NCBI RefSeq assembly: GCF_000227725.2
Contig: NZ_MU255056.1
Location: forward strand, 2,675,658-2,726,189
Length of the DNA stretch: 50,532 bases
Origin: Thiorhodospira sibirica ATCC 700588
Lineage (GTDB): Bacteria > Pseudomonadota > Gammaproteobacteria > Ectothiorhodospirales > Ectothiorhodospiraceae
Reading direction: 5' to 3'
Numbering within the stretch: position 1 is the first letter of the stretch; each line of letters begins with the position of its first letter. A program made the translations under genes and the position numbers. Under the pieces are notes generated by a model. The model ran no database searches. It was not told the DNA's origin and was given only the letters and a program-made list of their open reading frames with translations. This document shows, piece after piece, positions 28,809 through 40,396 of the stretch.

Positions 28809-30215
28809 ATGAATCAGTTAGTCACCGAAACCCAGACCTTGCCCAGCGAGCTTGCGCCAATACAGCGTAATGCACGCATCGCCGGGCATTTAGAACGCTA
28901 TCGCAAGCGCGCCGAGCAAACCAAGCCGATGATGGCCGAGGGCCGCCTGGTGCGGATGATTGGTTTAACCCTGGAAGCAGAAGGCTGCCAGGTTCCCGTG
29001 GGCGGACGCTGCAAGGTGGTTTCCGCCGGCGGCCATGAGCTTGAAACCGAGGTCGTCGGCTTTTCCGGGCAGCGCACCCTACTCATGGCCGTGGGCGAAC
29101 TGGTGGGCCTAACCCCTGGAGCGCGAGTCATTCCCACGCTCAGCGCCAGCGATACCCCGGTCGGTGAAGCCCTGCTGGGACGGGTTCTGGATGGTGCGGG
29201 GCGCCCGCTGGATGGACAACCCCCGCCGCAATGCGATACCCGCGTACCGCTACTGGGGCGCTCCATCAATCCCTTGGCCCGCCGCCCGATCAGTGAACCC
29301 CTGGATGTCGGTGTGCGCGCTATCAACGGTTTATTGACCGTGGGACGTGGGCAACGCATGGGCCTGTTTGCGGGCAGCGGCGTGGGCAAAAGTGTGCTCT
29401 TAGGCATGATGACCCGCTACACCGTTGCCGATATTACCGTCGTCGCGCTCATCGGCGAACGAGGCCGCGAAGTCAATGAATTCGTGCAAAATATTCTCGG
29501 CAAAGAGGGGCTGGCGCGGGCCGTGGTGGTCGCTGTACCGGCGGATCACTCACCCTTGATGCGCCTGCATGGCGCGATGTTAGCGACCAGCATCGCCGAA
29601 TACTTCCGCGATCAGGGCATGAATGTCTTGTTATTGATGGACTCACTGACCCGCTTTGCCCAGGCCCAGCGCGAGATTGCCCTGGCCATTGGAGAGCCAC
29701 CCGCCACCAAGGGCTATACCCCCTCGGTGTTTGCCAAATTGCCGCAACTGGTTGAGCGGGCAGGCAATGGCGATCACGGCGGCGGCTCCATCACCGCATT
29801 TTATACCGTGCTCACCGAAGGCGATGATGTCAATGACCCGATTGCCGATGCAGCGCGGGCCATTCTCGACGGACATGTGGTGCTGTCTCGCGAAATCGCC
29901 GAAGGCGGACGCTATCCAGCCATTGATATTGAGGCTTCCATCAGCCGCGTGATGAATGAAATCGCCCCGCAGGCCCAGATCCAGGCCGCCCGGCGCTTCA
30001 AGCAACTATATGCCACCTTCAGGCGCAATCGTGACCTGATCAGCGTAGGGGCCTATCAGAAAGGTGCCGATCCGCGGGTTGATGAGGCCATCGGCTTTTA
30101 TCCGCTGCTAGAACACTATCTGCAACAGGATCTGCGTGAAGGCGTACAATTCAATGAAAGCATCATCTCGCTGGAGCGTCTGGTGGGCGATTCAGCCCCA
30201 GGCGGTGCCCGCTAG
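28809..30215 (+). CDS. fliI: Flagellar export ATPase FliI
   Basis: FliI is the type III export ATPase related to the F1 beta subunit. The 468-residue protein has Walker [12 protein letters not shown], the Walker B region [12 protein letters not shown], the family signature [15 protein letters not shown], and a C-terminal helical domain. The ATG at 28809 gives a standard N terminus; a GTG five codons upstream is possible. The Shine-Dalgarno sequence is weak. It is separated from fliH by 185 bases, so it may depend on its own translation signals. Confidence 0.96.
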   Translation: MNQLVTETQTLPSELAPIQRNARIAGHLERYRKRAEQTKPMMAEGRLVRMIGLTLEAEGCQVPVGGRCKVVSAGGHELETEVVGFSGQRTLLMAVGELVGLTPGARVIPTLSASDTPVGEALLGRVLDGAGRPLDGQPPPQCDTRVPLLGRSINPLARRPISEPLDVGVRAINGLLTVGRGQRMGLFAGSGVGKSVLLGMMTRYTVADITVVALIGERGREVNEFVQNILGKEGLARAVVVAVPADHSPLMRLHGAMLATSIAEYFRDQGMNVLLLMDSLTRFAQAQREIALAIGEPPATKGYTPSVFAKLPQLVERAGNGDHGGGSITAFYTVLTEGDDVNDPIADAARAILDGHVVLSREIAEGGRYPAIDIEASISRVMNEIAPQAQIQAARRFKQLYATFRRNRDLISVGAYQKGADPRVDEAIGFYPLLEHYLQQDLREGVQFNESIISLERLVGDSAPGGAR

Positions 30216-30277
30216 ACGATCCATGACACGCCCCGGCCATCCGCTTGTGGGCGGTCGTAAAGACTTGGAGGCAAAAC

Positions 30278-30736
30278 ATGACCAACAACCGCTCCAGACG
30301 CATGGAACCGGTGGTGCAAGTGGCCCACGAGCGCCAGCAATCCGCAGCACGCCGCCTTGGCGACCGTCAGCGAGCGCTGGACAGCCACCTGCACCGCCTG
30401 GAAGAATTGGAAAGCTTTCAGCAAGAATACCTGCGCCGTTTTGATGCCGATGTCGGCGGTGGAATGTCCGGCATCGGCATCCGCGACTACCGGCTGTTTT
30501 TATCGCGCATCAACGAAGCGATTGAACAACAAGCGCAGATGATTGAACTGGCCCGCAAGGAAGTTGAAGCCTCACGCCATCAATGGATGCAAACCAAAAT
30601 CAAAAGTGACGCGATTAACAAAGCCGTCGATCGTTTCCGCAAGGAAGAATATCAAGTCAGCGAACGCCGCGAACAATATGAAAACGACGAACGCTGCCAG
30701 CAGCTCTTCTTAAGAAAAAACAACATCACCTCATAG
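30278..30736 (+). CDS. fliJ: Flagellar export chaperone FliJ
   Basis: FliJ is the small coiled-coil stalk protein of the export ATPase and a chaperone escort. The 152-residue protein is almost entirely charged helix. It has a typical N terminus (M-T-N-N-R-S-R-R-M-E-P-V-V-Q-V-A) and the F-R-K-E-E-Y C-terminal motif. GGAGG precedes the ATG at 30278. It ends the fli series here: fliK and later genes are not in this window. A strong terminator follows at 30909-30936. Confidence 0.93.
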   Translation: MTNNRSRRMEPVVQVAHERQQSAARRLGDRQRALDSHLHRLEELESFQQEYLRRFDADVGGGMSGIGIRDYRLFLSRINEAIEQQAQMIELARKEVEASRHQWMQTKIKSDAINKAVDRFRKEEYQVSERREQYENDERCQQLFLRKNNITS

Positions 30737-30773
30737 CCTTACCGGGAGCGCGGAGCTAAAGCTCCGCAGCCGT

Positions 30774-30910
30774 GAAAAACTCTCCCCCTGCCAAGGGGGA
30801 GTCCCGCCGCAGGCGGGGAGGGGGTCAGGTTCTCAGGTGTTTGCTTTTTACAACCACCCCGCCGCTACGCGGCACCCCTCCTTAAATAAGGAGGGGGTTT
30901 TTGACGTGGC
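30774..30910 (-). repeat. Interspersed repeat, copy 2 (inverted)
   Basis: Read on the minus strand this is the same unit as 1161-1290: CTCC..AAGGAG hairpin, GCCGC..GCGGC hairpin, spacer, then CCCCGCCTGCGGCGGG and CCCCCTTGGCAGGGGG. The flanking A5/T5 tracts and the GACGTGGC end are shared. It lies between the convergent genes fliJ and the merR-type gene. Confidence 0.85.
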
Positions 30911-30936
30911 GACACCTTCCAGGTGTCGCTTTTTTT
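30909..30936 (+). terminator. Intrinsic terminator of the fli operon
   Basis: GCGACACC, loop ttcca, GGTGTCGC is followed directly by seven T residues. It ends the plus-strand fliE-fliJ transcript. A second hairpin, GCGGCATC/GATGCCGC with loop tggaa (30939-30959), follows towards the merR gene end. Confidence 0.9.
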
Positions 30937-30974
30937 CAGCGGCATCTGGAAGATGCCGCCACGTTTCTTGCCGT

Positions 30975-31337
30975 TCAGGATTTAGGTCGCAGCACTTGCA
31001 AGATATCCTCCAGTTCGATGCGCATCTGGCGGATGATTTGCTTGCTTTTGGAGACATCATCTTTGGCCTGATTGCCCGCAAGCTTTTGGCGTGCGCCGCC
31101 GATGGTGTAGCCCTGCTCGTATAGCAGGCTGCGAATCTGGCGTATCAGGATCACGTCCTGGCGCTGATAATAGCGCCGGTTGCCACGCCGTTTCGCTGGT
31201 TTGAGCGAGGGGAATTCTTGCTCCCAGTAGCGCAATACATGCGGCTTGACGCCGCACAGTTCGCTGACCTCGCCAATCGTAAAGTACCGCTTGCCGGGAA
31301 TGACCGGCAGCTCTTTGTTATTACCGGCTTCCAACAT
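30975..31337 (-). CDS. MerR-family transcriptional regulator
   Basis: This small MerR-type DNA-binding protein has 120 residues. The N-terminal winged helix-turn-helix is clear: [25 protein letters not shown], then R-R-G-N-R-R-Y-Y. The C-terminal part is a short helix without the cysteines of metal-sensing members, so an effector is not predicted. It is the last gene of the thrS-ihfA operon and overlaps the ihfA end by 17 bases, an arrangement seen in many gammaproteobacteria. Confidence 0.92.
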   Translation of the reverse strand: MLEAGNNKELPVIPGKRYFTIGEVSELCGVKPHVLRYWEQEFPSLKPAKRRGNRRYYQRQDVILIRQIRSLLYEQGYTIGGARQKLAGNQAKDDVSKSKQIIRQMRIELEDILQVLRPKS

Positions 31338-31617
31338 AGGTTTCTACCCGCGCCTTGAGTTTTTGCCCGGGACGGAAAGTCACCACCCGGCGGGCTGAGA
31401 TCGGAATCTCTTCACCGGTTTTGGGGTTGCGTCCAGGACGTTGGTTTTTATCTCTTAATGTAAAGTTTCCAAATCCAGACAATTTCACCTGCTCGCCCTG
31501 CTCCAGGGCACAACGAAGCTCCTCAAAGAAAAACTCGACAAACTCCTTGGCCTCGCGTTTGTTGAGACCCTGCTCATTAAAGAGCTTTTCTGCCATATCG
31601 GCCTTAGTGAGAGCCAT
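31321..31617 (-). CDS. ihfA: Integration host factor alpha subunit
   Basis: IHF alpha binds and bends DNA with the beta subunit. It acts at sigma-54 promoters, which matters here given the fleR and nifB promoters. The 98-residue protein matches the family closely: [13 protein letters not shown] start, [20 protein letters not shown], and the arm [17 protein letters not shown]. It distinguishes itself from HU by this arm and the E-A-K-E-F-V helix. ATG at 31617 lies just after the pheT stop, so translation is probably coupled. Confidence 0.97.
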   Translation of the reverse strand: MALTKADMAEKLFNEQGLNKREAKEFVEFFFEELRCALEQGEQVKLSGFGNFTLRDKNQRPGRNPKTGEEIPISARRVVTFRPGQKLKARVETYVGSR

Positions 31618-31619
31618 GC

Positions 31620-34001
31620 TCAACCCCTTAAACGAATGCCTAAATGTTGTGCTAATTGTTGCGTAATCTGTGCCATGATGGCATCGACTTCCGTATCTGT
31701 AAGAGTGCGTGATAAGTCTTGTAAAATCAAGCCTAAAGCAAGACTTTTACAGGCATCAGGCAAACCTTTTCCAGTATACACATCAAACAGCACAATGTCT
31801 TTGACCTCTTTGGGTGCAAAGGTGCGTACTGCGTTGATCACGGTATCGGCACTTAGCGTTTGATCGACCAGCAGTGCCAAGTCCCGACGAATCAGCGGAA
31901 AGCGTGATTGTTCCTGATAACGCACCTGGGTGCTGCGTCTGAGGCGATCCAGCGCTATCTCAAATACATAGACCGCGCCGGGCAGATCCAGTTGTGCCTG
32001 TACCTGGGGATGCAAGGCCCCCAGACAGCCGATGGGCTGTTCATCCAGCAGCAGGCGCGCACTTTGCCCAGGGTGTAAGGCCGGATGGGTCTGTGCCTGA
32101 TAAACGACCCTCTGTTCCAGACCCGCCAGCGCCAGCACGGCTTGCAGATCGCCCTTGAGATCAAAAAAGTCCACCGGACGCGCCGCACTGCCCCATTGTT
32201 CCGGCAACACCGGTCCGCACACCAGCACGGCGAGCTGGGCCTGTTGTTGCAGTCCCTGCGGCGTGGGCACAAAACTCAGCCCGGTTTCAAACAGGCGAAT
32301 CCGCTCTTGCTGGCGATTGAGATTGTATTGTGCCGCCTTGATCAGGCCCGGCCAGAGCGTGGTGCGCATCGCGGCCATTTCGCTGGAAATCGGATTGACC
32401 AGGGACAGCGGCGATTGCTCGGGCGCTAACAGGGCTTCAATCGCCGGGTCTACAAAGCTATAGGTAATCGCCTCCCGATAGCCTCGCGCACTGAGGCTGC
32501 GGCGGATGGCGTGGATGGAGACCTGGCGTTCATCCTGCGCCCGGATACTGGCTTGCAGCGGCGGCATCTGGCGCGGGAGCTGATCATAGCCGTAAACGCG
32601 GGCCACCTCTTCGATCAGATCTTCCTCAATCGCCAGATCAAAGCGGAAACTCGGCGGCCAGACTTGCCATGTTGCTGTCTGCGCAGACTCCAGACGACAG
32701 CCCAAGGCCTGTAACAGGCGCTGCATCTGTGCGCTGGGGATCTGTGCGCCCAACAGTTGCTCCACCCGCGCAGGCCGTAAGGCAATCGCGGCGGGTTGGG
32801 CGATGCCTTGCGGCGCGATTACATCATGTACCGGCCCGGCCTGTCCGCCGACAATCTCCAGCAAAAGGGCAGTGGCACGCTCTAAGGCCTGCACCGGCAG
32901 TTGCGGATCAACGCCGCGCTCGAAACGGTGCGAGGCATCGGTGTGCAGACCATGACTGCGGGCGCGTCCAGCTATCGCCTGTGGACTGAAATGGGCGCTT
33001 TCCAGAAAGACATCGCGGGTGGTTTCGTCCACACCGCTCATATCGCCGCCCATAATCCCGGCCAGGGCCAATGGCCCTCGCCCATCGGCAATGAGCAAAT
33101 CTGCCTCGCTGAGCTCAATCTCTTGCCCGGCCAGCAGCTGCAGGCGCTCACCAACGCGGGCACGACGTACCACAATGCCTTCATGCAGATGCGCCAGATC
33201 AAAAGCGTGCATCGGCTGGCCGAGTTCCAGCATCACATAATTGGTGACATCGACCAAGGGGCCCAAACTGCGAATCCCGCAGCGGCGCAGGCGCTCCCGC
33301 ATCCACAGCGGGGTGGGCGCTTGCGGATTGACCCCACGGATCACCCGCCCGGCATAACGCGGACAATCCTGCGGCGCCTCCAGCGTGATCGGGAAGGTTT
33401 CGGTAATGGTCGGCGGCACGGGAGTTATCGCCAAAGGGATCAAAGGCCGCTCAACCAGGGTAGCCACCTCACGCGCCACCCCGGAAATACTCAGACAATC
33501 CGCCCGGTTGGGGGTCAGATCAATCTCCAGCACCACATCATCCAGGCCCAGCAGGGTGCGGACATCCATCCCCGGCGGACTGTCATGCGGCAGACCCAGC
33601 AGACCATCGCTGCTTTCCGCAAGCCCCAGCTCTTTGGCAGAACACAACATGCCAAAGGATTCCACACCGCGCAGCTTGGCCTTTTTGATCTGAAAATTAT
33701 CCGGCAACACCGCACCGACACGGGCCAAGGGGGCATACATGCCCTCATGCACATTCGGGGCGCCGCAGACCACCTGCTGCAGTGTGCCGCTGCCATCGTC
33801 AACCTCACATACCCGCAACTTATCCGCATCAGGATGCGCCTGGACGCGCTGTACACGCCCGACCACCACGCCGCTAAATTCGGCGGCCACGGGTGTAATG
33901 GCATCCAGCTCAAGCCCGGCCATGGTCAGCCGGTGCCCCAGTGCCTCGGGTGTCAGGCCATGATCCACCCAGCTTTGTAGCCATTCGTTACTGATTTTCA
34001 A
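31620..34001 (-). CDS. pheT: Phenylalanine-tRNA ligase beta subunit
   Basis: This is the beta chain of the alpha2-beta2 synthetase. The 793-residue protein is full length: an N-terminal tRNA-binding OB fold ([25 protein letters not shown]), B3/4 editing domain, B5 domain, the catalytic-like core ([17 protein letters not shown]), and the C-terminal ferredoxin-like anticodon-binding domain. It lies 159 bases downstream of pheS, a somewhat longer gap than usual. Confidence 0.97.
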   Translation of the reverse strand: MKISNEWLQSWVDHGLTPEALGHRLTMAGLELDAITPVAAEFSGVVVGRVQRVQAHPDADKLRVCEVDDGSGTLQQVVCGAPNVHEGMYAPLARVGAVLPDNFQIKKAKLRGVESFGMLCSAKELGLAESSDGLLGLPHDSPPGMDVRTLLGLDDVVLEIDLTPNRADCLSISGVAREVATLVERPLIPLAITPVPPTITETFPITLEAPQDCPRYAGRVIRGVNPQAPTPLWMRERLRRCGIRSLGPLVDVTNYVMLELGQPMHAFDLAHLHEGIVVRRARVGERLQLLAGQEIELSEADLLIADGRGPLALAGIMGGDMSGVDETTRDVFLESAHFSPQAIAGRARSHGLHTDASHRFERGVDPQLPVQALERATALLLEIVGGQAGPVHDVIAPQGIAQPAAIALRPARVEQLLGAQIPSAQMQRLLQALGCRLESAQTATWQVWPPSFRFDLAIEEDLIEEVARVYGYDQLPRQMPPLQASIRAQDERQVSIHAIRRSLSARGYREAITYSFVDPAIEALLAPEQSPLSLVNPISSEMAAMRTTLWPGLIKAAQYNLNRQQERIRLFETGLSFVPTPQGLQQQAQLAVLVCGPVLPEQWGSAARPVDFFDLKGDLQAVLALAGLEQRVVYQAQTHPALHPGQSARLLLDEQPIGCLGALHPQVQAQLDLPGAVYVFEIALDRLRRSTQVRYQEQSRFPLIRRDLALLVDQTLSADTVINAVRTFAPKEVKDIVLFDVYTGKGLPDACKSLALGLILQDLSRTLTDTEVDAIMAQITQQLAQHLGIRLRG

Positions 34002-34160
34002 ATAATTCTCTCCGGCAAAATGCGTAGCACACGTTCAGCGGACATCGTGACCGTCTCATACATCAGCGGGCGGTGTGCCTGGCGGATGTGGCTGGATGTC
34101 CCGCAACGAGCGGTGCCGTCAATAAATTACAGACAAGTGGCGTGATCAAGCCCGGATCGG

Positions 34161-35324
<1,164 letters not shown>

Positions 35325-35379
35325 TTATCTGTGCCGCATACGGCCTAAAAGCCTGTGATCCGCGTGGGATGCCAGGCAC

Positions 35380-35742
35380 TCAGACTGCCGCAACCGCCGC
35401 CTTGGCCTTGGCGGCAATCTGCCCGAAGGCCTCAATATCATGCACCGCCAAATCCGCCAACACCTTGCGATCAATCTCGATATTGGCCTTATGCAGACCG
35501 TCCATCAGGCGGCTATAGGACAGCCCGAACTGGCGCGCTGCGGCATTGATACGCACAATCCACAGGGCGCGAAACTGACGCTTACGCTGGCGGCGGTCAC
35601 GATAGGCATATTGACCGGCTTTGGTTACCGCCTGCTTGGCAACCCGGTAGACGTTTTTACGCGCACCATAATAACCTTTGGCCTGCTTTAAAACCTTCTT
35701 GTGACGGGCGTGAGCGGTCACACCTCTTTTTACTCTTGGCAT
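35380..35742 (-). CDS. rplT: Large ribosomal subunit protein bL20
   Basis: L20 is needed early in 50S assembly and represses its own operon. The 120-residue protein is close to the family at every step: [53 protein letters not shown]. It follows rpmI by 16 bases. The C terminus is Ala/Lys-rich. Confidence 0.98.
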   Translation of the reverse strand: MPRVKRGVTAHARHKKVLKQAKGYYGARKNVYRVAKQAVTKAGQYAYRDRRQRKRQFRALWIVRINAAARQFGLSYSRLMDGLHKANIEIDRKVLADLAVHDIEAFGQIAAKAKAAVAAV

Positions 35743-35758
35743 TGACTAGCGACTCCCG

Positions 35759-35956
35759 TTATAGATTTGGCAACATCTTGCGCACAGCGGCCACATCGCA
35801 GGCAGCCACCAAGGTGGTGTCACGCAGTTGACGCTTACGCTTGGGGCTCTTTTTGGTCAGAATGTGGCGTCTATGCGACTGATTGCGCTTAAAGCCACCT
35901 GAACCGGTAGGCTTGAAACGCTTGGACGCGCCACTGTTATTTTTTACTTTGGGCAT
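35759..35956 (-). CDS. rpmI: Large ribosomal subunit protein bL35
   Basis: L35 is a small basic 50S protein. The 65-residue sequence begins [20 protein letters not shown] and contains [23 protein letters not shown], as expected. The ATG at 35956 has a perfect AAGGAG site. The reading frame continues upstream, but that region is the infC-rpmI leader with a hairpin (36050-36085), not protein. Confidence 0.98.
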   Translation of the reverse strand: MPKVKNNSGASKRFKPTGSGGFKRNQSHRRHILTKKSPKRKRQLRDTTLVAACDVAAVRKMLPNL

Positions 35957-36049
35957 GTTGAGCTCCTTAAACACTAAAGGCAATGCACACAACAGCGTGT
36001 GCGGAAAACCCACGTCGGCCGCCCGTGCGCCGTGCGTGGAATAAAAAGC

Positions 36050-36085
36050 AAAAGCCGCGCGGGGCTTACGCTTCACGCGGCTTTT
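36050..36085 (-). promoter_or_regulatory. Leader hairpin upstream of rpmI-rplT
   Basis: On the minus strand AAAAGCCGCG and CGCGGCTTTT form a 10-base stem with a 16-base loop, followed by a T-rich stretch. It lies in the 227-base infC-rpmI spacer, where L20 controls translation in E. coli. It may be an attenuator or partial terminator. Confidence 0.7.
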
Positions 36086-36183
36086 ACTCGATGATAATGA
36101 CAAGCCGATCATACAACTCAACGCGGGATGCCCGGCCAATAGCCCGGCGCGCCCCATACCAAGAACCGCTTAGCGCTCAGGCA

Positions 36184-36702
36184 TCAGCGCTTTTTCGGCG
36201 CAAACACCATCACCATCTGGCGGCCTTCCATTTTGGGACGCTGTTCCACCGTGACCAGATCGCCCAGATCCGTCTCGATCCGGTTAAGCAGTTTACCCCC
36301 CAACTCCTGATGGCGCATTTCACGGCCACGGAAACGGATGGTCACCTTGGCCTTGTCGCCATCATTGAGAAAACGTATCAGGCTGCGCAGCTTGACCTGG
36401 TAATCCCCCTCGTCGGTGCCGGGTCGAAACTTGATTTCTTTAAGCTGCACCTGCTTTTGATTTTTTTTGGCGACTTGCGCTTTTTTGCTCAGTTCAAACT
36501 TGAATTTGCCGTAGTCCATGACCCGGCAAACCGGCGGATCGGCATTGGGCACGATCTCCACCAAATCAAGCTCCGCCTCATCGGCAATCTTTTGTGCCTC
36601 ACGCACGGGCAAAATACCTACATTTTCGCCATCGGCGCCGATCAGGCGCACGCGCGGACAGGTAATCTGATCGTTGAGGCGGTTTTCTTTTCCGGTACTG
36701 AT
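36184..36702 (-). CDS. infC: Translation initiation factor IF-3, ATC start
   Basis: IF-3 binds 30S subunits and rejects non-standard start codons. The homology begins [13 protein letters not shown], so the start must be the ATC at 36702, eight bases after GGAGG (36711-36715 in plus coordinates). No ATG or GTG fits; the first GTG (36651) would cut off the conserved N terminus. The 172-residue protein has [20 protein letters not shown], and the C-terminal domain ending M-V-M-V-F-A-P-K. Rare start codons are the known basis of infC autoregulation. The gap to the thrS stop is 3 bases. Confidence 0.95.
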   Translation of the reverse strand: MSTGKENRLNDQITCPRVRLIGADGENVGILPVREAQKIADEAELDLVEIVPNADPPVCRVMDYGKFKFELSKKAQVAKKNQKQVQLKEIKFRPGTDEGDYQVKLRSLIRFLNDGDKAKVTIRFRGREMRHQELGGKLLNRIETDLGDLVTVEQRPKMEGRQMVMVFAPKKR

Positions 36703-36705
36703 GCT

Positions 36706-38637
36706 TTAATCCTCCAAAACAAAATGAGTCTGCGGGACACGCTCAGGCTCAAGACGCACAATCAGCTCATCGAGATTCATGCTTCCCCAGTCTTCGCCGC
36801 TGCGCGTGCGCACCGCCACCGTGTGGGTTTCTTCTTCCCGATCGCCCACAATCAAGAGATACGGGATGCGTTGTAATGTATGCTCGCGGATTTTAAAGCC
36901 AATTTTCTCGTTTCTCAAGTCAATTGCAGCGCGTAGCCCCTGCTTTTGCAGACGCGCCTGCAAGGCCCTGGCATAAGCATCCTGACGATCCGTAATCGTC
37001 AGTACCGCCACCTGCACCGGCGCCAGCCACAACGGGAATACCCCGGCATAATGCTCAATCAATACCCCAAAGAAACGCTCCAAAGACCCCAGCAAGGCCC
37101 GATGAATCATAATCGGACGCTGGCGGCTGTTGTCTTCGGCCACATATTCCATGTCAAAGCGTTCCGGCAGATTAAAATCAAGCTGCACCGTCGAGCACTG
37201 CCATTGGCGCCCAATCGCATCGCGAATCTTGATATCAATCTTCGGCCCATAAAAGGCTCCGCCACCGGCATCAATGGCAAACGCCAGTCCTTTTTTCTCC
37301 AAGGCCGCCGTCAGGGCCTGGGTTGCATGTTCCCAGATCGCCGCAGAACCCACCGCCTTATCCGGGCGCGTTGACAGGTTAATATCAAAATCCTCAAAGC
37401 CAAAGGCCCGCAATACCCCCAAGGTCAGCTCAAGAATGCGTAAAATCTCGCCCTCGATCTGATCCTCACGGCAAAAAATATGCGCATCATCCTGCGTAAA
37501 GCCGCGCACCCGCATCAAACCATGCAAAGCCCCCGACATCTCGCGCCGATACACCGTCCCCATTTCGGCCCAGCGCAGGGGCAAATCACGATACGAGCGC
37601 AAACGATCCTTATACACCAGCACATGAAACGGGCAATTCATCGGCTTGAGCTGGAAGGACTGATGCTCATCCTCCATCGGCTCATACATCGACTCGGCAT
37701 AAAAATCCGCATGCCCCGAGGTTTTCCATAAGGCCAGATTGGCAATATGCGGGGTATACAACAACTCATAGCCGGCGCGCTCGTGCATGGTATACCAAAA
37801 CTGCTCAATCACCCGCCGCATCCGGGCACCATGAGGATGCCAAAACACCAATCCACCCCCAGCGGCCTCCTGCACCGAAAACAGATTCAACTCCGTACCG
37901 ATACGCCGATGATCTCGCCGCTCCGCCTCCGCCAAGCGCTGCAAATAATCATCCAGCTGCTGCTTATTGGCCCACGCCGTGCCATAAATGCGCTGCAACA
38001 TCTCATTTTGCGAATCACCGCGCCAATAGGCCCCAGCCACCTTGGTCAGTTTGAAGGCCTTAAGCTTACCGGTACTGGGTACATGCGGCCCGCGACACAA
38101 ATCCACAAAATCATCCTGACGATATAAAGACAAGGCCTGATCCCTGGGAATATCCTCAATAATCTTAGCCTTGTAGTGCTCACCCTGGGCCTGGAAAAAC
38201 GCCACCGCCGCCGCAGGCTCCATCACTTCCCGGCTCAAGGGAATATCCGCCTTCACCAGCGCCTTCATCTTCGCCTCAATCCGTTCTAAATCCTCCGGAT
38301 GGAATGGCCGCTCAAAGGCAAAATCATAATAAAAGCCATCCTCAATCACCGGCCCAATGGTCACCTGTGCTGTCGGAAAAAGGCTTTTCACCGCATGGGC
38401 CAGCAAATGCGCGGTAGAATGGCGAATAATCTCCAGCCCCTGTGGATCACGCTCGGTAATCAAGGCCAGCGAGGCATCCACAGCAATCACATAGCTGGTA
38501 TCCACCAGCCGCCCATCCACGCATCCCGCCAACGCTGCTTTGGCAAGACCAGGACCAATCGCCAACGCGACGTCAGCTACAGAAACCGGATGATCAAAAC
38601 TACGCTGATTCCCATCGGGAAGGGTAACAACAGGCAT
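36706..38637 (-). CDS. thrS: Threonine-tRNA ligase
   Basis: ThrRS charges tRNA-Thr. The 643-residue protein has the N-terminal TGS domain ([20 protein letters not shown]), the editing domain with the zinc-like H-S-x-A-H-L-L-A-H motif ([12 protein letters not shown]), the class II core with [21 protein letters not shown], and [11 protein letters not shown]. The C-terminal anticodon domain follows. ATG at 38637 follows AGGAG. Its upstream region is interrupted by an insertion sequence whose first base is about 155 bases away, so its promoter may have been displaced. Confidence 0.97.
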   Translation of the reverse strand: MPVVTLPDGNQRSFDHPVSVADVALAIGPGLAKAALAGCVDGRLVDTSYVIAVDASLALITERDPQGLEIIRHSTAHLLAHAVKSLFPTAQVTIGPVIEDGFYYDFAFERPFHPEDLERIEAKMKALVKADIPLSREVMEPAAAVAFFQAQGEHYKAKIIEDIPRDQALSLYRQDDFVDLCRGPHVPSTGKLKAFKLTKVAGAYWRGDSQNEMLQRIYGTAWANKQQLDDYLQRLAEAERRDHRRIGTELNLFSVQEAAGGGLVFWHPHGARMRRVIEQFWYTMHERAGYELLYTPHIANLALWKTSGHADFYAESMYEPMEDEHQSFQLKPMNCPFHVLVYKDRLRSYRDLPLRWAEMGTVYRREMSGALHGLMRVRGFTQDDAHIFCREDQIEGEILRILELTLGVLRAFGFEDFDINLSTRPDKAVGSAAIWEHATQALTAALEKKGLAFAIDAGGGAFYGPKIDIKIRDAIGRQWQCSTVQLDFNLPERFDMEYVAEDNSRQRPIMIHRALLGSLERFFGVLIEHYAGVFPLWLAPVQVAVLTITDRQDAYARALQARLQKQGLRAAIDLRNEKIGFKIREHTLQRIPYLLIVGDREEETHTVAVRTRSGEDWGSMNLDELIVRLEPERVPQTHFVLED

Positions 38638-38763
38638 GCAAACACATCTCCTGCGCCGACCTGTACGCGGGGCCGTGCGCCATTGGCTCAAAATAACAAA
38701 CCGGCAACCGCCAACACAGCGGGCCAGAAAAAGGTCGATCAGGGTATCACAGCGCCCGCTAAA

Positions 38764-38785
38764 TTGACATTGTTTGCGCAAGACG
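38764..38785. repeat. Left flanking direct repeat of the IS (22 bases)
   Basis: The 22 bases beginning TTGACATTGTTTGCG and ending AAGACG are repeated exactly at 40223-40244 on the other side of the insertion. They are best read as a long target-site duplication. Six bases (tgttag) separate this copy from the terminal inverted repeat. Confidence 0.85.
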
Positions 38786-38791
38786 TGTTAG

Positions 38792-40222
38792 CCCAAAGCA
38801 GTAATGTCCCCTTCGTCCAATTCTAAAATGTCCCCTTTATATTTAAGCGGGAGGGGCACGCATGACGAAGGAGCACATTACGATGAGTCACAAAGAAATT
38901 GACCGACTAGAGATGATTCAGGCGGTGGCGAACAAGCATCTGCGGCAGGCCGAGGCGGCCCAGCGCCTGGGGTTGAGCGTGCGCCAGGTCAAGCGCCTGG
39001 TTCGCCGCTATCGTGAGCATGGGGCGACAGGGCTACGCAGTGGCCACCGTGGCCGACGTCCCAATAACGCCATTGCCGAGACAGTACGCCAGGAGGTGCT
39101 CGCCTTGGTCAAGACGCACTACACCGACTTTGGCCCCACCCTGGCCTGCGAAAAGCTGGCCGAGCGCCATGGTCATCATCTCTCGGTCGAGACCCTGCGC
39201 CAGTGGATGGTGGCCGATGGGCTATGGCAGCCCAAGCAACGCAAGCAAGCCCGCATTCATCAGCGCCGTCCACGCCGCCCCTGCCTGGGGGAGCTCATTC
39301 AAATCGACGGCTCGCCCCATGACTGGTTTGAGGTGCGCGGCCCGCGCTGTACCCTCATGGTGTTCATCGACGACGCCACAGGGCGCCTGATGGCCCTGCG
39401 CTTCGTGCCCGCCGAAACCACCCAGGCCTACATGGAGACCCTACAGCAATACCTGGATCAGCACGGACGTCCGGTGGCCCTCTACTCAGACAAACACAGC
39501 ATCTTCCGTGTCAATCATCCTGAGCACGACGGGGAGCTGACCCAGTTTTCCCGCGCCCTCAAGACCCTCGACATCGCCGCCATTCATGCCAACACGCCTC
39601 AGGCCAAGGGGCGCGTGGAGCGGGCCAACCAGACCCTGCAAGACCGTTTGGTCAAGGAGCTGCGCCTGCGTGAGATCTCGGACATCGACGCCGCCAACGC
39701 CTTCCTCCCCACCTTCATGGCCGACTTCAACGCCCGCTTCGCCGTCGAGCCACAAAGCCCCCAGGATGCCCACCGACCGGTGCTGCACAGCCCCGAGGAG
39801 CAGGCCCTCATCCTTTGCCTGCACCATACCCGTAAGCTCTCCAAGAACCTTTGCTTCCAGTTCAAGAACCGGGAATATCAGCTTCAGGGACAGGGCAAGG
39901 GCTACCGCCTGCGGGGTGCCACCCTCACCGTCTGCGAGGCCTTCGACGGCACCATCACCCTCCTGCACCAGGGGCACATCATGCCTTACCGTCTGTTGGC
40001 TGAGGGCGAACCGCCCACACCGCTGGATGATGAAAAAAGTGTCCACCACAGCGTCGACCAGGCCAAGGCAAAACAGACCGCCAAGCCAACCTACAAACCG
40101 GCGCCGGACCACCCTTGGAGAGGTCGGGGCAACATCACTCCGGCACCAGCCCAAACACCATAACCACGCATTCTACGGGGGACACTTCTGCTTTGCACAA
40201 AAGGGGACTTTTCTGAATTGGG
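38792..40222 (+). mobile_element. Insertion sequence, ISNCY/IS1202-like, with long target duplication
   Basis: The element of about 1431 bases carries one intact transposase gene. The terminal inverted repeats are CCCAAAGCAGTAATGTCCCC at the left and, reading inwards from the right, CCCAATTCAGAAAAGTCCCC, with 18 of 22 positions equal including the following TT. A second pair of internal motifs (TGTCCCC) repeats in both ends, likely transposase sites. It lies between thrS and the lpxH-like gene. Long duplications are known for IS1202-type elements; the family call is tentative. Confidence 0.8.
38862..40163 (+). CDS. DDE transposase (ISNCY/IS1202-like)
   Basis: This 433-residue transposase has an N-terminal helix-turn-helix (LRQAEAAQRLGLSVRQVKRL) and a second basic helical region, then an RNase H-type rve core. 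The catalytic residues are Asp in LIQIDGSPHDWF, Asp in ALYSDKHSIFRV and Glu in AKGRVERANQTLQD. The C terminus is a basic, proline-rich tail. GGGAGGGG precedes the ATG. The frame is intact and the terminal repeats are preserved, so the element may still be active. It is divergent from thrS. Confidence 0.92.
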   Translation: MTKEHITMSHKEIDRLEMIQAVANKHLRQAEAAQRLGLSVRQVKRLVRRYREHGATGLRSGHRGRRPNNAIAETVRQEVLALVKTHYTDFGPTLACEKLAERHGHHLSVETLRQWMVADGLWQPKQRKQARIHQRRPRRPCLGELIQIDGSPHDWFEVRGPRCTLMVFIDDATGRLMALRFVPAETTQAYMETLQQYLDQHGRPVALYSDKHSIFRVNHPEHDGELTQFSRALKTLDIAAIHANTPQAKGRVERANQTLQDRLVKELRLREISDIDAANAFLPTFMADFNARFAVEPQSPQDAHRPVLHSPEEQALILCLHHTRKLSKNLCFQFKNREYQLQGQGKGYRLRGATLTVCEAFDGTITLLHQGHIMPYRLLAEGEPPTPLDDEKSVHHSVDQAKAKQTAKPTYKPAPDHPWRGRGNITPAPAQTP

Positions 40223-40244
40223 TTGACATTGTTTGCGCAAGACG
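40223..40244. repeat. Right flanking direct repeat of the IS (22 bases)
   Basis: This is an exact copy of 38764-38785 and begins directly after the right inverted repeat. After it the two flanks differ (CCCTCG here, TGTTAG at the left). Confidence 0.85.
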
Positions 40245-40396
40245 CCCTCGCCCCCACCCGCCTTATTTGGCCGTTGGCTCGGATTTTTTGCCAGCGAACC
40301 TTGCCATGTAAACGTCAACAAAAAGAGATCAAGCTGTCATACGCGCTTGTGCATACTTCCCCGCCATAATCTATCAGCGAATCATGAGGCGGTTTG

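Noticed and set aside
32901-33980. 359-codon frame antisense to pheT
   Set aside because: pheT is conserved over its whole length; the antisense frame has no start signals or family match.
38764-38785. Resemblance of the 22-base direct repeat to a Xer/dif site
   Set aside because: Some IS1202-type elements insert near Xer sites, but only about 7 of 11 positions match the XerD arm and the central spacing is wrong.
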